NCBI GenBank assembly: GCA_018806985.1
Contig: JADANN010000409.1
Location: forward strand, 1,364,001 to 1,428,000
Source: Angiostrongylus vasorum
Taxonomy: Eukaryota > Nematoda > Chromadorea > Rhabditida > Metastrongylidae
Direction of reading: 5' to 3'
Length of the DNA: 64,000 nt
Shown here: positions 46,996 to 59,671 of the stretch, piece after piece
Position numbering within the stretch: the stretch's first letter is position 1
Layout of the letters: the number at the start of each line of letters is the position of its first letter
Program-made: the position numbers and the translations under genes
The notes under the pieces: generated by a model
Database searches by the model: none
Seen by the model: only the letters and a program-made list of their open reading frames with translations
What the model was told of the DNA's origin: nothing

Positions 46996-49900
46996 CTAAG
47001 AGAAGTGCCGTACAACAACATCTATCTTACTAGCATCAACAATTCGCACCAGATCATTAGCTGACCCTCCTATACAACACACCGTGGGTACATCCGGATT
47101 AAATTCAGCTGCATGTAACGCACCAATGTGTTGCCGCTCAGAATGAATCTTCAACAGAGCACCGTCATCTTGAACTTTCCAAACACACATCATGTGGTCA
47201 TGACCAACTGTAACTAAAAGACCGCGCACAGTCGGAGACAGTGTGAGACCTCCAACAGTACCGTCATGAGCTTGACCTCTCCAGATAATTTCACCAGGCT
47301 TTCGCATGTCAACGTGATATAAAATTCCTGAAAGTTTTGGACTCCTGATTTAGATTTCTCTGTCCATCCAAAAACAAACGACTTTAGCAACTAACCGTCG
47401 TCTGTGGCGAAGAAAGCAGAAAATGGATTGAAGTGGTTCCACTTTACCTAGATCAAAGAACATGACAAACCAGGTCAAAAGCCATACATACATCTAAGTA
47501 ATACGAACGTGTTCCACTTGTGCTTCGAAATCCCATGAGGCGGATGGAATTCCTGTATTCTCATTGCAGTCGATGACTTCTACTGTCCCGCTTAAGGTAC
47601 CCGCAAGGATGAATGAGTGTTCAGCTGGATGCCATGACAGTGCTTGTATCTAAAAGTCCAATAAAATACAAAAGAAAAGAGACTTAATAGTATATATGGA
47701 CCACTGGCGCTTATTTGTGTAAAACATGCAGCAGTGCGGTTCATTTTTAACAAAAATATATATATATATATATCGAAAGTGTTTTAATAAAAAGTATCGG
47801 TAACTTTCCTAACAGAAACGTGACTCATAAGGATGAAAAATAGTAAAGGGAAATATTCTCCCACACATACACTGAAGAGAAACAAACCATTTGGAAAAAT
47901 TGGGAACTCAACTGTATGAGCCGAACCGTGACGGTGACTTACCTCACCTGTCCTTTCAGGAATGGCTTGAGCAACTTTAGCCTCATCTAAATCCCACAGT
48001 AAGATCTGCCTATCCGCACCTTAATGTCATAATTGAAAAACAAACGATGAAATACAGGATGAAAAAAGATGTTCTATTAGAATCCCGAGGGATAAATTTC
48101 GACGAACTATATACTAGCTCCCATTTCACCACAACATTCTCAGATGCTTTTTTTTGAAACATTAAAAAGCTTGGTGGAACAGAGCTGAGCTTCACCTCTC
48201 CACTATTGGCGACTCTAACAATTTCGATCGTAGTCTACTAAGATAAGTTAGGGCATTGGATTTTTGTTCAGTGATATCCCATAAGAAACAACTGTTAACA
48301 GCTCGTGCTCAATTGAGGTCGTTAAGCAGCGCCACTTGTCCGGCACACATGGTCATCTCAGAGTATACTCAAGAAACCCCAAATTTCAACGAAGATGGGT
48401 ATCTCATGCATGGTACGCGGAACATGTAGCACTATCGCTTCCAAACACGTTCAAAAACGTTGATTGTACACGCATCCTATTTAGACAAAGATAAAATTCC
48501 CGAGGCACATATTAAGACAAAAGGGAATCCGGAGTTGTTTGTTATCTACATTGTCGATCCTTCTGCAGGATCCTCCGACCGTTCATTTCCTCAGGCTCAG
48601 CTATAGAGCTCGTTCATCATGCTTACGAAACGCTGCTTTTTCGCACGGCTGCAATTCGTCAAATGTTTTGACATTACTGCTAGGAACGACTAGAATAAAG
48701 AGTATGCATGCGTGCTTCCTCGACTAAAATCCCACATATACATAAACAGAGTTCAGAGGGCTACTCCTTGATACTCAGTAAAAACCTTATTGGGAAGGGT
48801 TCTATGATCTTCGTTTCGGTAAGCGAAAGGTTGTTGACGCGATAATGAGGACAAATCTAGATCTTACTGGTACCCTTTAGAATCGCGTCATGATCATTGG
48901 AAAGGGGAAGTAACTACTGTAGAATGTGTGCTTTACAAATAAAGCAAGACGATAAACCTGCTCCTATTTCTTTATTCAAATAATCACACTGAGTGGACGT
49001 AATCTATGACTGATTCAATCAAGGAGAAAAAAAAATAAACCCCATTGCAATAATCGAAATATTATTCTTGAACGCTTCAACTAGGTTTCTTTCTGCACTC
49101 CATCCTTACTAGTGCTTTTGTGAAATCGCTTTCAAAGCCTGGAAAGATGGTACAGAAAACCATTAAACCAAACTTAATGACAACATATTCTACTGACAAC
49201 TTTACATTTCTTCTTGATATAGCCAAAAGTTACAACAATAAATTACTTCGTTAGTCTTCCAAAAATGAGTGCTTTACGGACATCACCTTGCAGCGCTACC
49301 ATGGGAAAGGGCAGGAAGTTTTATCACCATTATGCGTCAGAGGCACTAAGCTATGTCCACTTAGAGGAACGAGTGCCATCAAAGTAAAAGATGGTTCTTC
49401 AACTTTTATTCACTGCTTAGTATTTTTTCATGGCACAGGATTATGTGAAAAATAACCACAAGGATGCTGAGATATGAGCCAAACTCGGGACCTCAGGTGG
49501 GCTTCGAACCAGCGATTACCTCTTCCTGGAATTCACGTAATATCTACCACACCAACCAAGGCGCTTGCTTTGCCCTCTCAGCCAATTTTTACTCTAACGG
49601 TGTTATCAGTAACCACACTTCAAGAGGAATGATCTGTGGAACACAAGTCAGGTTGATTGGTGATAGCAAAGATAGAGTAAAAAAAACTGGTTAAGAAAAA
49701 GGCGAAGCAAGGGTCTCGGTTACATGGTGGATAGCCTATGAGCCATCGGAAAAGCTAATCACGCGTTCGAAGCCCATGTGAGGTTCCGAGTTTTGCTCAT
49801 GTCTCAGCATCCTTGGAGTTCACATAGAAGAAAACGGCTGTTGTTAATTAATCTGGTCCATGACCTATCAGTTATGAAGAGTTTCTACTCAATCGATACG

Positions 49901-52900
49901 GAAACTCTGTTCTGGAAAATAAACGTGCTACGTCCATTGTTGATGTCATTAATAATTCCACAGCTTTAAGCGTTTTCAACCAGGGCGCATCAAAGGCGAA
50001 GCGCAATTAGGACACTAACCAGCCTTCGAATACAAATCACTGCATATTTTCCTCAAATGCTAGCTATGAGTTCTATAATCGAGTCCTTTATACCAACAGC
50101 AAAGCCTCCTAGTTGCAAAGTATTGTCCTGACTGTACTTGACTCAGAAGACTGCATCAACATCACCTTTCCAGGCCTCGAGGAAGGCGAAATCCCCGGAA
50201 ACGTTTGTAAGCGTGGGACAAATATTGTAGTAATCTCGTGCTTGTTGATCAATAAAACAGTAAAATATTGATCAATGTCCAGGTTAACAGAAAATCGGTC
50301 CTAGAAATTGTCCTGACTGTTAACACACAATGCTCAAGGTGGGTTTATCAATAACTAACGCCACTTTCTCGATTCGTAGATTAATTTAGGAATTGATACC
50401 TAGACAGATTTGTAGAAGAAACTTCGCTCTATCACCCCAATCATATAATGTTTTCTTTACAATGTTGTTTCAATTTTAAACAGGTTTGAATCCAAAATTT
50501 TCAGAAGAACGATAATGGAATTTAAGAACCGGAAATTTTCAACGCAAGACCGTCAAATGCAACCAACTAATATATTGGGAAGCATCATCATGTCCTGGTA
50601 GACAAATTCCTGCTTTTAGTCATTTGTTTTCTTGGTCGAAATGCAATCTCTCTAGGAATAATGTTCAGGAAGAAAAATGTCGTGGGCTCTAGAAAATCAG
50701 AATTTCGTCTTGGTGGAATAAGACAACTTGTGTCTTATAGCAAAATATCTGTAGATTCCCGCGAATTTCATTACAGCTAATAAAATCTAATATTAGCGAA
50801 ACCCATTATTCTAAAGTTGAAAGCGCCAACTATTTTCGCATAAAGCCGATGTATACGAAGCGTCTCGTGGGTCCAGGGTTAAGATCATGGGCATTCTTTA
50901 AGGCCCTCCCTCAACGACACAATGTACTGGGGAATGCTATTCACTTAAGAACGTCATACAACTCTATAACGCGTCGGTTACAAGAATTCGGTTTTTGTGG
51001 TCTATATTTGTATAATGGCAATGACTTAAGTGTCATAATAACCATACTTCAATGTTCGAAACAAATTCGGGGGCTTACAAACAATCTGGAACCAATTCAG
51101 ACAACTGGAAATCACTTAGCATTGAAGACAAAAAATTATTCTTCAGACACTGACAGATTTACGTCAAATTAAAAAAGGTTAAGTACAGCACGTAAATGGC
51201 ATGGTTTTTGTGAGATGAGCTCGGTGAGAAAACCATGGTTTACCGCGTTGTTTTTGAGAACCTTGGTGAAAATAATTCAACAAAACAATTATGACGCCCC
51301 CAAGTATAGCAAAGTTCGAAGGCACTTGAATCTGAAGTGTAACTAACGTGGTCGGAATGGTAATTAAGATTTCCCAAAACCAAACAATTTGTTCAACCTT
51401 ACCTCCACTGGCTAATACATGAGTCGCAATTTTATTCCATGCAAGACTAATAACTGCATCTGAATGTCCCTGCTCCCTACCATCACGCTTTTTCCTTCGT
51501 CCTAAAAATAGAATTAGCCGCTCGCAGGTTTAATTTGGAATTACAACCGTCAAGTGATAAAAAAAATCATAGTCTAGAACGTTACCCCCTCTTTCTGGAG
51601 CCCAAATTAACCACAGGAACAACAGCATTCATTATGTCTAAATCCCAAATGTTGATAACGGATTCCATTGTCCCCACTGCTATCAGGTTACCCTGAAAAA
51701 TATGGAAAAACTAGGCACCCACTGTAATATATCAGGTTGTGTGAAATTGTTACTGAGTGTACTGGGGTAGAAAATGAGCCATATTCACCCAAGTTCCCTT
51801 ACGCAATCTCAAATACATCTAATCTATACTGGTAGCAACACTCGACGATGCCTAATTTTTCATCACAAGTCATGTAACCGAGCCATTCCTGACTCCTACG
51901 GTATGAAAAAACACCTCGCCCACAATTTAACCGCGATGTTATCAGTTTCTTTTTGGTCGGTTTTAGCAACACACGTAGCGTTATGTCATAAGTACGGTGA
52001 GAAGCAAAACATTATCAACGAACAATCATTCTTCCAACAACCGTCCTCTAAAAAGGGCAACGTCCAATGAAGCTACTTCATTAGAGCGGTGATCCACTCA
52101 AGAAGAATTGACTGTATATGACTATGAGGATCCAACATCAAGAAGACAAACGACTGTGGACCATCGACTTAAATCAAGCCGTATGTGACCAAAAAGGACG
52201 ATATGGAAACGTTATTTGAATAAATTTCTTGCAACAATATCATGTTAGCTTATCAATGGAAGAAAGCAAATTGACTAGTCATACCGAGGTTAGATGAAAG
52301 TCGGTTTACAACCATATATTGAGTTCTTCTTTGGCTTTTCTTAGTTTCTTATATACCCCTCCAATTAAAAAACAAAATAAATAGAGCTCTCGGCGTTGAT
52401 CAATCCTTGAGGGATGCGCCATGCATTCGACTTCATTAAGCAACGTTTTGAGGTGAATGAAGGCACATCTGGCCTTTACAATGACTCGCGGTGGCGTACC
52501 GATGTATCGAGCCAGTGCTGTTATCCTCCCAGATGAGTCTGCTACTAATATGCCGACTCCGGAAGGATGAAGGGCTTGGTGAGCCATGGGCGCAGGGATC
52601 GATTCCACATGTATGTTGCAGGGCGCCTCCGACCACTGCGCCACACGCGCCCACCCGTCCCATTAGCTGTGATAAATATGATTCGTTATAGCGATCTGAA
52701 AGAAACAAGCAATCAACAATCCTACAAGTTCATCGTATGAATAAGCTGATGATGACCTCCTAGAATATTCACTGCTAAAACCCTATTAACTGTTCTGTGG
52801 AATAGTGAGGAGTATTCTACAACAGTCGGCTAAACGAAGGTACCCACATTCTTGCGAACTTACTACTATTCTTCTCACTTTCCACCACTACCTTCCACTT

Positions 52901-55826
52901 AATTATTTTTTCTACCACGTCCACCTTACCAATATAATTTGTAGATGGTCCACTCTTCACTTAAAAAATATTTGTTTCCACTTTTGTTGTAAGAAGTTCT
53001 CGGGTTTACAAGGTTTTATTAATTTTACCAGTATAAAACATAATTTCATAGGATCTTTCATTACCAAGCTTTAGGTACAGGTCTCTTTTAGGTGTGGACG
53101 GCTGTTCTACCTAGTCACCTAGACACATTTTGTGAACACATGGATGACCTACGGTGACAATGTCCAGAAAATCACGATGCATGTGTTAAAGCTTGATCGA
53201 TACAGATTGAATGAAAACTCAGACAGCTACACTTCACAAGGGAAAGTTCAACACTCAAAGAACTAGCGACGTTGTGTTGGCCGTTATAGGAAGCCAGCTA
53301 AATGTCACGACTCCAAATTTTCGGCTATAACCACCAAAACGATGACAAATAGACGCAGCCAATGTAGGAAACATTACTATCTAGAATGTTCCAGTAATAA
53401 CTTCACAAAATTTGAGCTGTAGGGGTTATAGAATATGATGTCTGTAATAACGCATGAGAAAAGCGTAAATTGAAAACCGCAAATTACAAAACAAATTGAT
53501 TTAACACCACGTTTACAACATGAGTGTAAGATTATGGTAAAAAAAGGTTGATGATCTATAGCACTTTAAATCAGATAATGCAGGCAGATAAACTGAAGAA
53601 TGAAAACTGCGGAAACCTCAGCCTTTCATATACAATGCAATCAATAGTTTTTTTGATACCGAATATGTGTTCTACATATAAAAGAGAATAAAGCTCTCAG
53701 TGTTGATCAATCCCTGAGGGGTGAGCCATGTATTCGACTTCATTAAGCATCGTTGGAAGCGAATGAATGCATATCTGGCCTCTACAATGATTTGTGGTAG
53801 TTTACCGATGTATCGAGCCAGCGCTGCTATTCTTCCAGAAAAGTATGGTACTGATTTGCTGAACCCGGAGGGATGGAAGGCCTAGTGGGCTAAGGGCGCG
53901 GGAATCGATCCCATGCGTATTGCAGGGCGCTCCAACCACTGCGCCACACGCGCCCGTTGTACAATTATATTCTGCAACTAAATAGGTATTCTCGATAGTC
54001 AAGCATCTCATCGTGGCAAGGCGCCCCTAAGCGCCAAACATGAGTGTTCGAGTACAGCATAGACTAATCTAAGTACCGTGCTAAGTAGCAAAAGTCTCGC
54101 TGTGGGACTGAACGACACCAAACAATTTCCCCAAAATCTGTTTTTTTCTTGTTCATAACGAGTAGAAAATAACTCTTAACGAACAACGCTTAGTCCAGTA
54201 TATGTGGTAGTGAAGCTATCGATATAACAGAAAAGGTACTAAAGAAAACGTCTTTGCGGCAAAACAACTGAAGAACAATGTGGCACATATGACTCAAACC
54301 AGCCAAAGTGTCACAACATGCATCATTCGTCTCTTCTACGAACTGTTAAACAACCAAGCCCTCTACTTCAAGTTCTAATAAGCAGAAACTTACAAAATTT
54401 TCAACTGATGCTTAAAGATGTCATGAAAAATTCTAAGGTTTTTTTCAATAAAAGAAGGCAATACCTAAAAGAAACACATTGAAACAACTTATAAGTTTAT
54501 AAATTCAATATCTAAAAGTTCTCTTCGAAGTTAGAAGCGTTTTGAATATTTCACAAAAAAGAACATCCTCATGATGATGGATGGAGGCTAACCCGCTTAT
54601 CAGCTGTCATATTCGTACCTTACATGCAAGAAGACAGACAGATCTCGTATCATCCATCATTTGTTTAGCAGACCACCATTTGTTTAGCAGATCTGCTCTA
54701 CAAGTTGTAAACTGACCTTTCCCGTTTCGTTGTTTCCTGGATCATACTGAATTGGTTCTAGACAAAGCGGTGGTGCATCTAGGAGGTAATCGTGATGGCA
54801 GTACCAGTCATTGTTTTCTTCATTATATATGAATACCTCCAATGTATAGTTGTCCTACAAATACTGTACTCAGTACGAAATGCGAACCAGTGCCACATAA
54901 TTAAAATAAAATATAACACGCTTTTTATGAACAGCATTCTCTGTTTATTGTATCACCACAGCCATGCAGTGTTCGTAGCTGGAGAGTAACCTAGGCTCAT
55001 CCCATAAGACTGTCTCACACTTTTGTCCGAAGGGTTACTCAAAGGTAAGCCTATGCCACGAAACGTCAACGACCGTGAAGAAACAATCCCAAGGCGATAA
55101 ATCACCTCCTGGTCCACAAGCCCTTGACTGCCTGTGGCAACGAGCTGCGAAGGAAAGAGAAGAGGAGAAAGAAATTTGGGAAACAAACAATTATCAATTA
55201 CCAGTTATACTGAAAACTTGCTCAGTCCAGAGCGTTCTTCGCAAAGACGGAGTACATAAGTATTCAAGTAGTTTGGTGGTAAATATACAGCAAATGATAC
55301 AAGAGATGAAATACAAAAAGTGATAGGTTATCAGGAGAAACCCTTTAGTTCAACAGTGGGGGTTGGACAACATAGTAATGACAAAAAAGATAAAGGATAG
55401 AGCCTTTGGCGTTGATTAAACCCTTGAGCGATGCGCCGTGTTCCACTTCAATTCACTACGTACAGGTGATTGAATGTACATCTAGTCTATACGATACAAA
55501 CACTGCAATCGATAACCGATGCACCAAGTGAGTATTCTTATCACTCCAGACAAATTTGGCACCAATAATTACATATCCTTCTTAACTAATAATGCAAACA
55601 CCGGTCTGGTCTAATGAAGCGATGAGAATTCGGAATGGCGCCGACACCCTTTATGGGAAACGCGCCTAGAAGGCTATCCCAGGATTTCATGGAAAACCAA
55701 TCTCAACCAGTATACAATACATCAACGAGAAAATAAAACGATAGCTTTAAAACCGATAACCGCTGTGTCAACATGTGAGAACGTGCTATTTAGACCTTAA
55801 GTAATTGTGGAAAACATACGCTCCAC

Positions 55827-55876
<50 letters not shown>

Positions 55877-58651
55877 TATGTACATATACAGAGGGATAAC
55901 AACAAAGCTCTCTGTGTTGATCTATCCCTGAGGGATGCGCCATGCATTTGACTTCATTAAGCATCGTTGAAGGTTTTTGAATGCATATCTGGCCTTTACA
56001 ATGACGCACGGTGGCCTACCGATGTATCGAACCAGTGCTGCTGTCCTCCCATGCAAGTCTAGTACCAGTTTGCCGATCTCGCAGGGATGGAGGGCACGAT
56101 GAGCCTGCAGAGCTGGGATCGATCCCATATGTACTGCAGGGCGCCTTCGTCCACTGCGCCATGCACGCTCATACATATCTATATACAAATGTATACGTAC
56201 ATATACGTATACATGTACATATACACATATATATATATATATAATGTACATCTACATGTATATACAACAATTTAAACAATGCACAATATTTGTCAGCTTA
56301 TCACAATAGCGAAATCTGTTAATAGACACATGTTAAGCCAAACAACTCTAAGAGAACATTAATGGTAAACTACTTCAACAAAACACTACTTCCTTTTAGT
56401 GTCACAAATGTGGGAATGTTCAAAAAAGGGAAGTAAAACGAAACTGAAACAAGACCATACCTTTTGGACTTTGGCTAGCGCTACCATGTTGTCTTCAGGT
56501 TTCACTTCAATTTCTTCTTTTTCTTCTTCATCGCTATCAACATGTAGGGTTACATATGGATCGTCCATATTTGATGAATACATCGCGATACCTCGCATTC
56601 TACAAACGAAACGGAACTACAGAAGGTGACGTTTCAATTACACGGAACCCTTTGAACCTCAAAACACAATGAGCGAAATGCTTTATGAAAATATGTTCCT
56701 ATGATTTCAAGGAAATATTGCTTTTTTCAACACACTGTTAGGGAAGAACTCATTGCGGGAAAAGTGAAAGCAAACAGTGCACAGTGAGGATCAACTTCTA
56801 CTGTTGTCGTTATATCTGCCAAGGTTTGAAGATAGAATCGTCATGTTCTTAGATCATGACCTGTGTAATATCAGATCCCTTCAACACATGAAGCCAGAAC
56901 GATGGCACACCTTTCAAGCCTTCATCCGTTTCGGACTTGTCATTGCGACGTTTCAGATCTTCTGCGATCTTTCAGACGACGTCATCGTTTCTTCTCTTCT
57001 TTATTCCATCATTTATTTTATTCTTTTGCTTGTTTCTATGTTGTTATATCAACTTGGATACTTGGACAGCCTGCCCCACTGGTTATGCGGATCCCAGAAT
57101 ATTCTCCATTTTTTTCGGAGTTCTGCTGGTTTAGCCAGTATGCATACCTGGAGTCCTGAGGTCAGCCTAGCCAAAGTTTGCCTCAGGTTGTCACCACCGC
57201 AGGCAGTCGCCGCCCTTGTGGATCGGAGGGAGATTCACCACCATGCGACTAGTTTGATACCAGGATAGTGGTATAAGCTGGTATTGGCTTATTCTTATCT
57301 GGGCGTCCTAATGGAAACGCAGGACTCTTTCTCAGCTTGAGAGACCCTGTCGGGGAGATGAATACACTCGCTGTACATCGCAGCCAGCCACGTAGCACAG
57401 TAAAATCAATCAAAACAAAAGTATAGTTCCTAAATGTAAGGACCTACAACTCAGATGGTGAATTTACAAGGAGCCGCTTTCCGCTGATACTAGTCAAATT
57501 GCGACAAACTGATAGAAATATTAAAGTTGAAGTAACATACCCTGAAGTGCTATCAATCCTGGGATCTGCTCTCTCCGCATCATCACAGCTCTCACTGATT
57601 TCCTTAGAAGCCGAGCCTCGTATTCCGGATCTACGCTAAAATTTATAAACAGTGTTAACAGTTTATTTGCTCCCTACTGCAACTTTTTTATGGAAGAGGA
57701 TTAAGTGAAATACAATCATAATGATGCAAAGACATTTGCAAAACTCCGGACCGCAGGTGTCTGCGGTGGAGACCGAACACGATATTACCCTTTCTGAGGA
57801 CTAACGCATCACCAACACGGGTCCTTCGTTTCGCCTGTCTCTCAGCTAATTTTTCTATCTATCAGTGTTATCAGCAATTACCCGTCAACGGGATTGATCT
57901 GGGGAGATCAAATGACATTGAACCCAGTTAAGCTGAGGTTATACTTCAAGTAGCGAAACTAATTGACGCACCTCTGTACTAGTGGGATTTGCGCTTTCAT
58001 TGGATGTGGACTCCTTAACTCTCTCCTAAACAGTTAATGAAAGAAGACGACGAATTCGCAATATGATTTGTTCTTACTGCTTTAGGACTAAACTTCGGTT
58101 AAAATATTAAGAGAAAGAAGAGTAGGTTACGCGACTCTTACGAGAAACGAGTTCCACTTACTTCACCAACGTCGCTTTCCAGATCAGATGATTCCGAAAC
58201 GCCTCCTGAATACTACATATCGATCCAGTTATCAACCCAATGTAACTCAGATAAGCCAACTGATCTTCCTACGGTCATTGTTGTTCTTTCTTTACAAAAA
58301 AACAAGTCTTTATTACACTATCATCTATAAAGGGACAATTCTTTAGAGCTATGCTCCACTTTTCGCCCTTTTAACGGGACTAGAAAAACAGGGTTATCCA
58401 GACCTATTCAATCCATGTTTCATGATAAAAAATAGACTAAAATACTAGAACGTTGCCTTTGAAATTATCCATAGGTTTCTTCTAACTAGACTTGTGAATT
58501 TCTAGAACAAAAACGGCATACCTTCAATAAGCTGCTTCAACTGGTCATTATCCAATCGGATTTTGTCCGGATTCCTCTTCGCTACTCCTCTCTGGATCCA
58601 TGCTATATCAGCAATCATGACGACATCCATCCTTAAATGCTCTTTTATCAT
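46996..58651 (-). CDS. pwp-1: PWP1 homologue, WD40-repeat ribosome biogenesis protein
   Basis: Twelve exons in transcript order: 58522-58651, 58162-58205, 57972-58025, 57541-57635, 56461-56599, 54717-54854, 51586-51692, 51403-51501, 47943-48019, 47509-47649, 47396-47447 and 46996-47327 (stop). The product is about 468 residues; human PWP1 has 501. Recognition stretches: IAWIQRGVAKRNPDKI near the N-terminus, then GIAMYSSNMDDPYVTL and an acidic run, EVFIYNEENNDWY, GNLIAVGTMESVINIWDLD (WD repeat), EGHTDAVLDLSW-type GHSDAVISLAWNKI, ADRQILLWDLDEA, IQALSWHPAEHSF and VEHVKWNHFNPFSAFFATDDG-like sequence before the last long exon. PWP1 proteins are nucleolar and act in rRNA and ribosome production. 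Exon 7 ends in five Gs on the coding strand (CCCCC at 51585-51589), one more than the frame allows. The first ATG (58651) follows a TTGTTAG acceptor; 58630 is an alternative start. It lies 48 nt behind the SAC3-domain gene. Confidence 0.92.
47755..47774. repeat. Short TA repeat
   Basis: About nine TA units in pwp-1 intron 9. Confidence 0.8.
49395..49830. mobile_element. SINE-2 inverted pair with a wide centre
   Basis: Left half reversed (CTTTTATTCACTGC tail, AACCACAAGGATGCTGAGAT, GGGCTTCGAACCAGCG). Right half forward (GCGTTCGAAGCCCATGTGAG, GTCTCAGCATCCTTGGAG). In pwp-1 intron 8. Confidence 0.65.
49985..50250 (+). mobile_element. Probable Penelope-like element tail fragment
   Basis: CGAGGAAGGCGAAATCCCCG followed by GAAACGTTTG (about 50176-50206) closely matches the tail signature of the relic at 34975-35790. 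It lies in pwp-1 intron 7 or close to it. The left border is a guess. Confidence 0.45.
52376..52653 (-). mobile_element. SINE-1 copy, well kept
   Basis: Close to consensus: GAGCTCTCGGCGTTGATCAA at 52384, reverse head GGGCGCGTGTGGCGCAGTGG ending at 52652. In pwp-1 intron 6, sense. Confidence 0.88.
53683..53955 (-). mobile_element. SINE-1 copy, well kept
   Basis: Reverse head GGGCGCGTGTGGCGCAGTGG ends at 53955; GAATAAAGCTCTCAGTGTTG tail side. In pwp-1 intron 6, sense. Confidence 0.85.
55388..55570 (-). mobile_element. SINE-1 copy, head missing
   Basis: Tail ATAAAGGATAGAGCC and body up to the CTCCAGACAAATTTGGCACC block only. In pwp-1 intron 5, sense. Confidence 0.6.
55830..55890. repeat. TA-rich microsatellite
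   Basis: About 40 bp of perfect TA repeat followed by CATATATATGTACATATACA, directly left of a SINE-1. Confidence 0.9.
55893..56170 (-). mobile_element. SINE-1 copy inserted in a TA-rich microsatellite
   Basis: Complete copy with tail GGGATAACAACAAAGCTCTC at 55893 and reverse head GAGCGTGCATGGCGCAGTGG ending at 56170. Low-complexity TA/TACA sequence lies directly on both sides. Confidence 0.82.
56171..56268. repeat. TACA/TA-rich microsatellite
   Basis: Alternating purine-pyrimidine sequence with TACATA and TA units, directly right of the same SINE-1. Confidence 0.85.
57052..57402 (-). mobile_element. SINE-3 copy (RTE-ended)
   Basis: GGATACTTGGACAGCCTGCC (57057), TTTTTTTCGGAGTTCTGCTG, CATGCGACTAGTTTGATACC. 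In pwp-1 intron 4, sense. Confidence 0.72.
57655..57810 (-). mobile_element. SINE-2 copy
   Basis: AATCATAATGATGCAAAGAC, TTTGCAAAACTCCGGACCGC, with a reversed tail at TTTATTTGCTCCCTACTGC. Between pwp-1 exons 3 and 4. Confidence 0.6.
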
Positions 58652-58699
58652 CTAACAAAACAAAAGGAACTCGAGGACATGAGACATCTGAAAACAGAA
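58652..58699 (-). promoter_or_regulatory. Intercistronic gap of the SAC3-domain/pwp-1 unit
   Basis: Only 48 nt separate the TGA of the upstream gene from the pwp-1 ATG. On the coding strand the gap holds TTCTGTTTTCAG and then CCTTTTGTTTTGTTAG directly before the ATG. These are two pyrimidine-rich AG acceptors and a U-rich stretch, with no AATAAA. This is shorter than the roughly 100 nt usual in C. elegans SL2 operons. Confidence 0.5.
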
Positions 58700-59665
58700 T
58701 CAATCGAGTTCAGCAAGAAGCCTATAGGAATCATCACTATCGTTCATATTTATAGACGAAACTAGAATGAGATCTGAACAAGGAACAGAGAAACATCTGA
58801 GCAAGTCAGAAACACGATCATGATAAAGCCATTTACTTATAGCAGCTACCGGTAACTTGTTGTTGGGAGACTTATAGGCCATGGTTATGACATGAAGGGC
58901 ACGACGTCGAAGAATCTGAACGGCTTGCACGGCAGCAACAACGATGGAATCTGAAGGAACTTCGTGGAGACGTCGGAAGAATCGGACGTAGTTATTCGAG
59001 CGGAAGGCTAGGATGATGTCGCGCAGGACGTCGAATGTTCCATTGTCGAGGAATTCTTTCCAGTTGTAGAGATCCAGTAAAGCAGAATAGTTCGGAATAT
59101 TATATAAAATGTAAGAGCATATGAGTCGAGTGTCCACGAAATGACGAGGAATAGCAGCTACCATCTCGATCCATCTAGAAAGGCACTCCTCAAGTTGAGT
59201 TGAATGTAGTTTCCAGTCATAAGTGTCACAATTTCTTGTCCTGCACACATAGTCAGTCTCGAAGTAGAAAGGAATCATCTCCTGAAGAATACGTGTTGAA
59301 TCCAATGCGGAGCACTGCTGAAGGATCATGTCCTGTCGAACGGCTCTTAAGCGATCACAAACAAACGAGAACACCATGCTGTATTGTGAAGCCTTTTCCG
59401 TTTTGTACAAGTTCAACAGGTAGCGAACTGTTTTAAGGAGAACAGCAGGCGGACGCAGAAGATCGGGTTGACGATGATCGGAACCGGCAGCTGAGCGCGT
59501 GTACTCCTTAACCATCCTGTGAACATCATCCTTAAGAAGCCTTGAGCCATCTCCTCTGGACTTTTCCATCGGATGGACCATGTTATGACTCCGTCGGAAA
59601 CGGATCTCACTCTCGGGACACATTGTCAAACATTTGCCGACAACGGGATTAGAAAAAGGGCTCAT
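58700..59665 (-). CDS. SAC3/GANP-domain protein (SAC3D1/SHD1-like), single exon
   Basis: An uninterrupted 321-codon frame, the only intronless host gene here. Near its N-terminus the product reads VGKCLTMCPESEIRFR, the SAC3D1-type opening of the SAC3/GANP domain. The domain then fills most of the protein: RPPAVLLKTVRYLLNLY, then FVCDRLRAVRQDMILQ, then a helical region ending in KLPVAAISKWL, with an acidic tail. SAC3/GANP proteins include the TREX-2 scaffold of mRNA export; SAC3D1 is linked to centrosomes and the spindle in vertebrates. Which role applies cannot be told from sequence. The length is a little below human SAC3D1. The ATG follows a TATAAG acceptor, and a CCAAT plus GC-box pair lies about 120 bp upstream. 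The stop is 48 nt before pwp-1 on the same strand, which suggests co-transcription. Confidence 0.85.
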   Translation of the reverse strand: MSPFSNPVVGKCLTMCPESEIRFRRSHNMVHPMEKSRGDGSRLLKDDVHRMVKEYTRSAAGSDHRQPDLLRPPAVLLKTVRYLLNLYKTEKASQYSMVFSFVCDRLRAVRQDMILQQCSALDSTRILQEMIPFYFETDYVCRTRNCDTYDWKLHSTQLEECLSRWIEMVAAIPRHFVDTRLICSYILYNIPNYSALLDLYNWKEFLDNGTFDVLRDIILAFRSNNYVRFFRRLHEVPSDSIVVAAVQAVQILRRRALHVITMAYKSPNNKLPVAAISKWLYHDRVSDLLRCFSVPCSDLILVSSINMNDSDDSYRLLAELD

Positions 59666-59671
59666 CTTATA

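Noticed and set aside
55922..56251. 109-codon open frame, - strand, Tyr/Ile/Val-rich start
   Set aside because: Translation of the TACA microsatellite followed by SINE-1.
56777..57268. 163-codon open frame, + strand
   Set aside because: Its C-terminal third is antisense SINE-3 and it lies in a pwp-1 intron; no domain seen.
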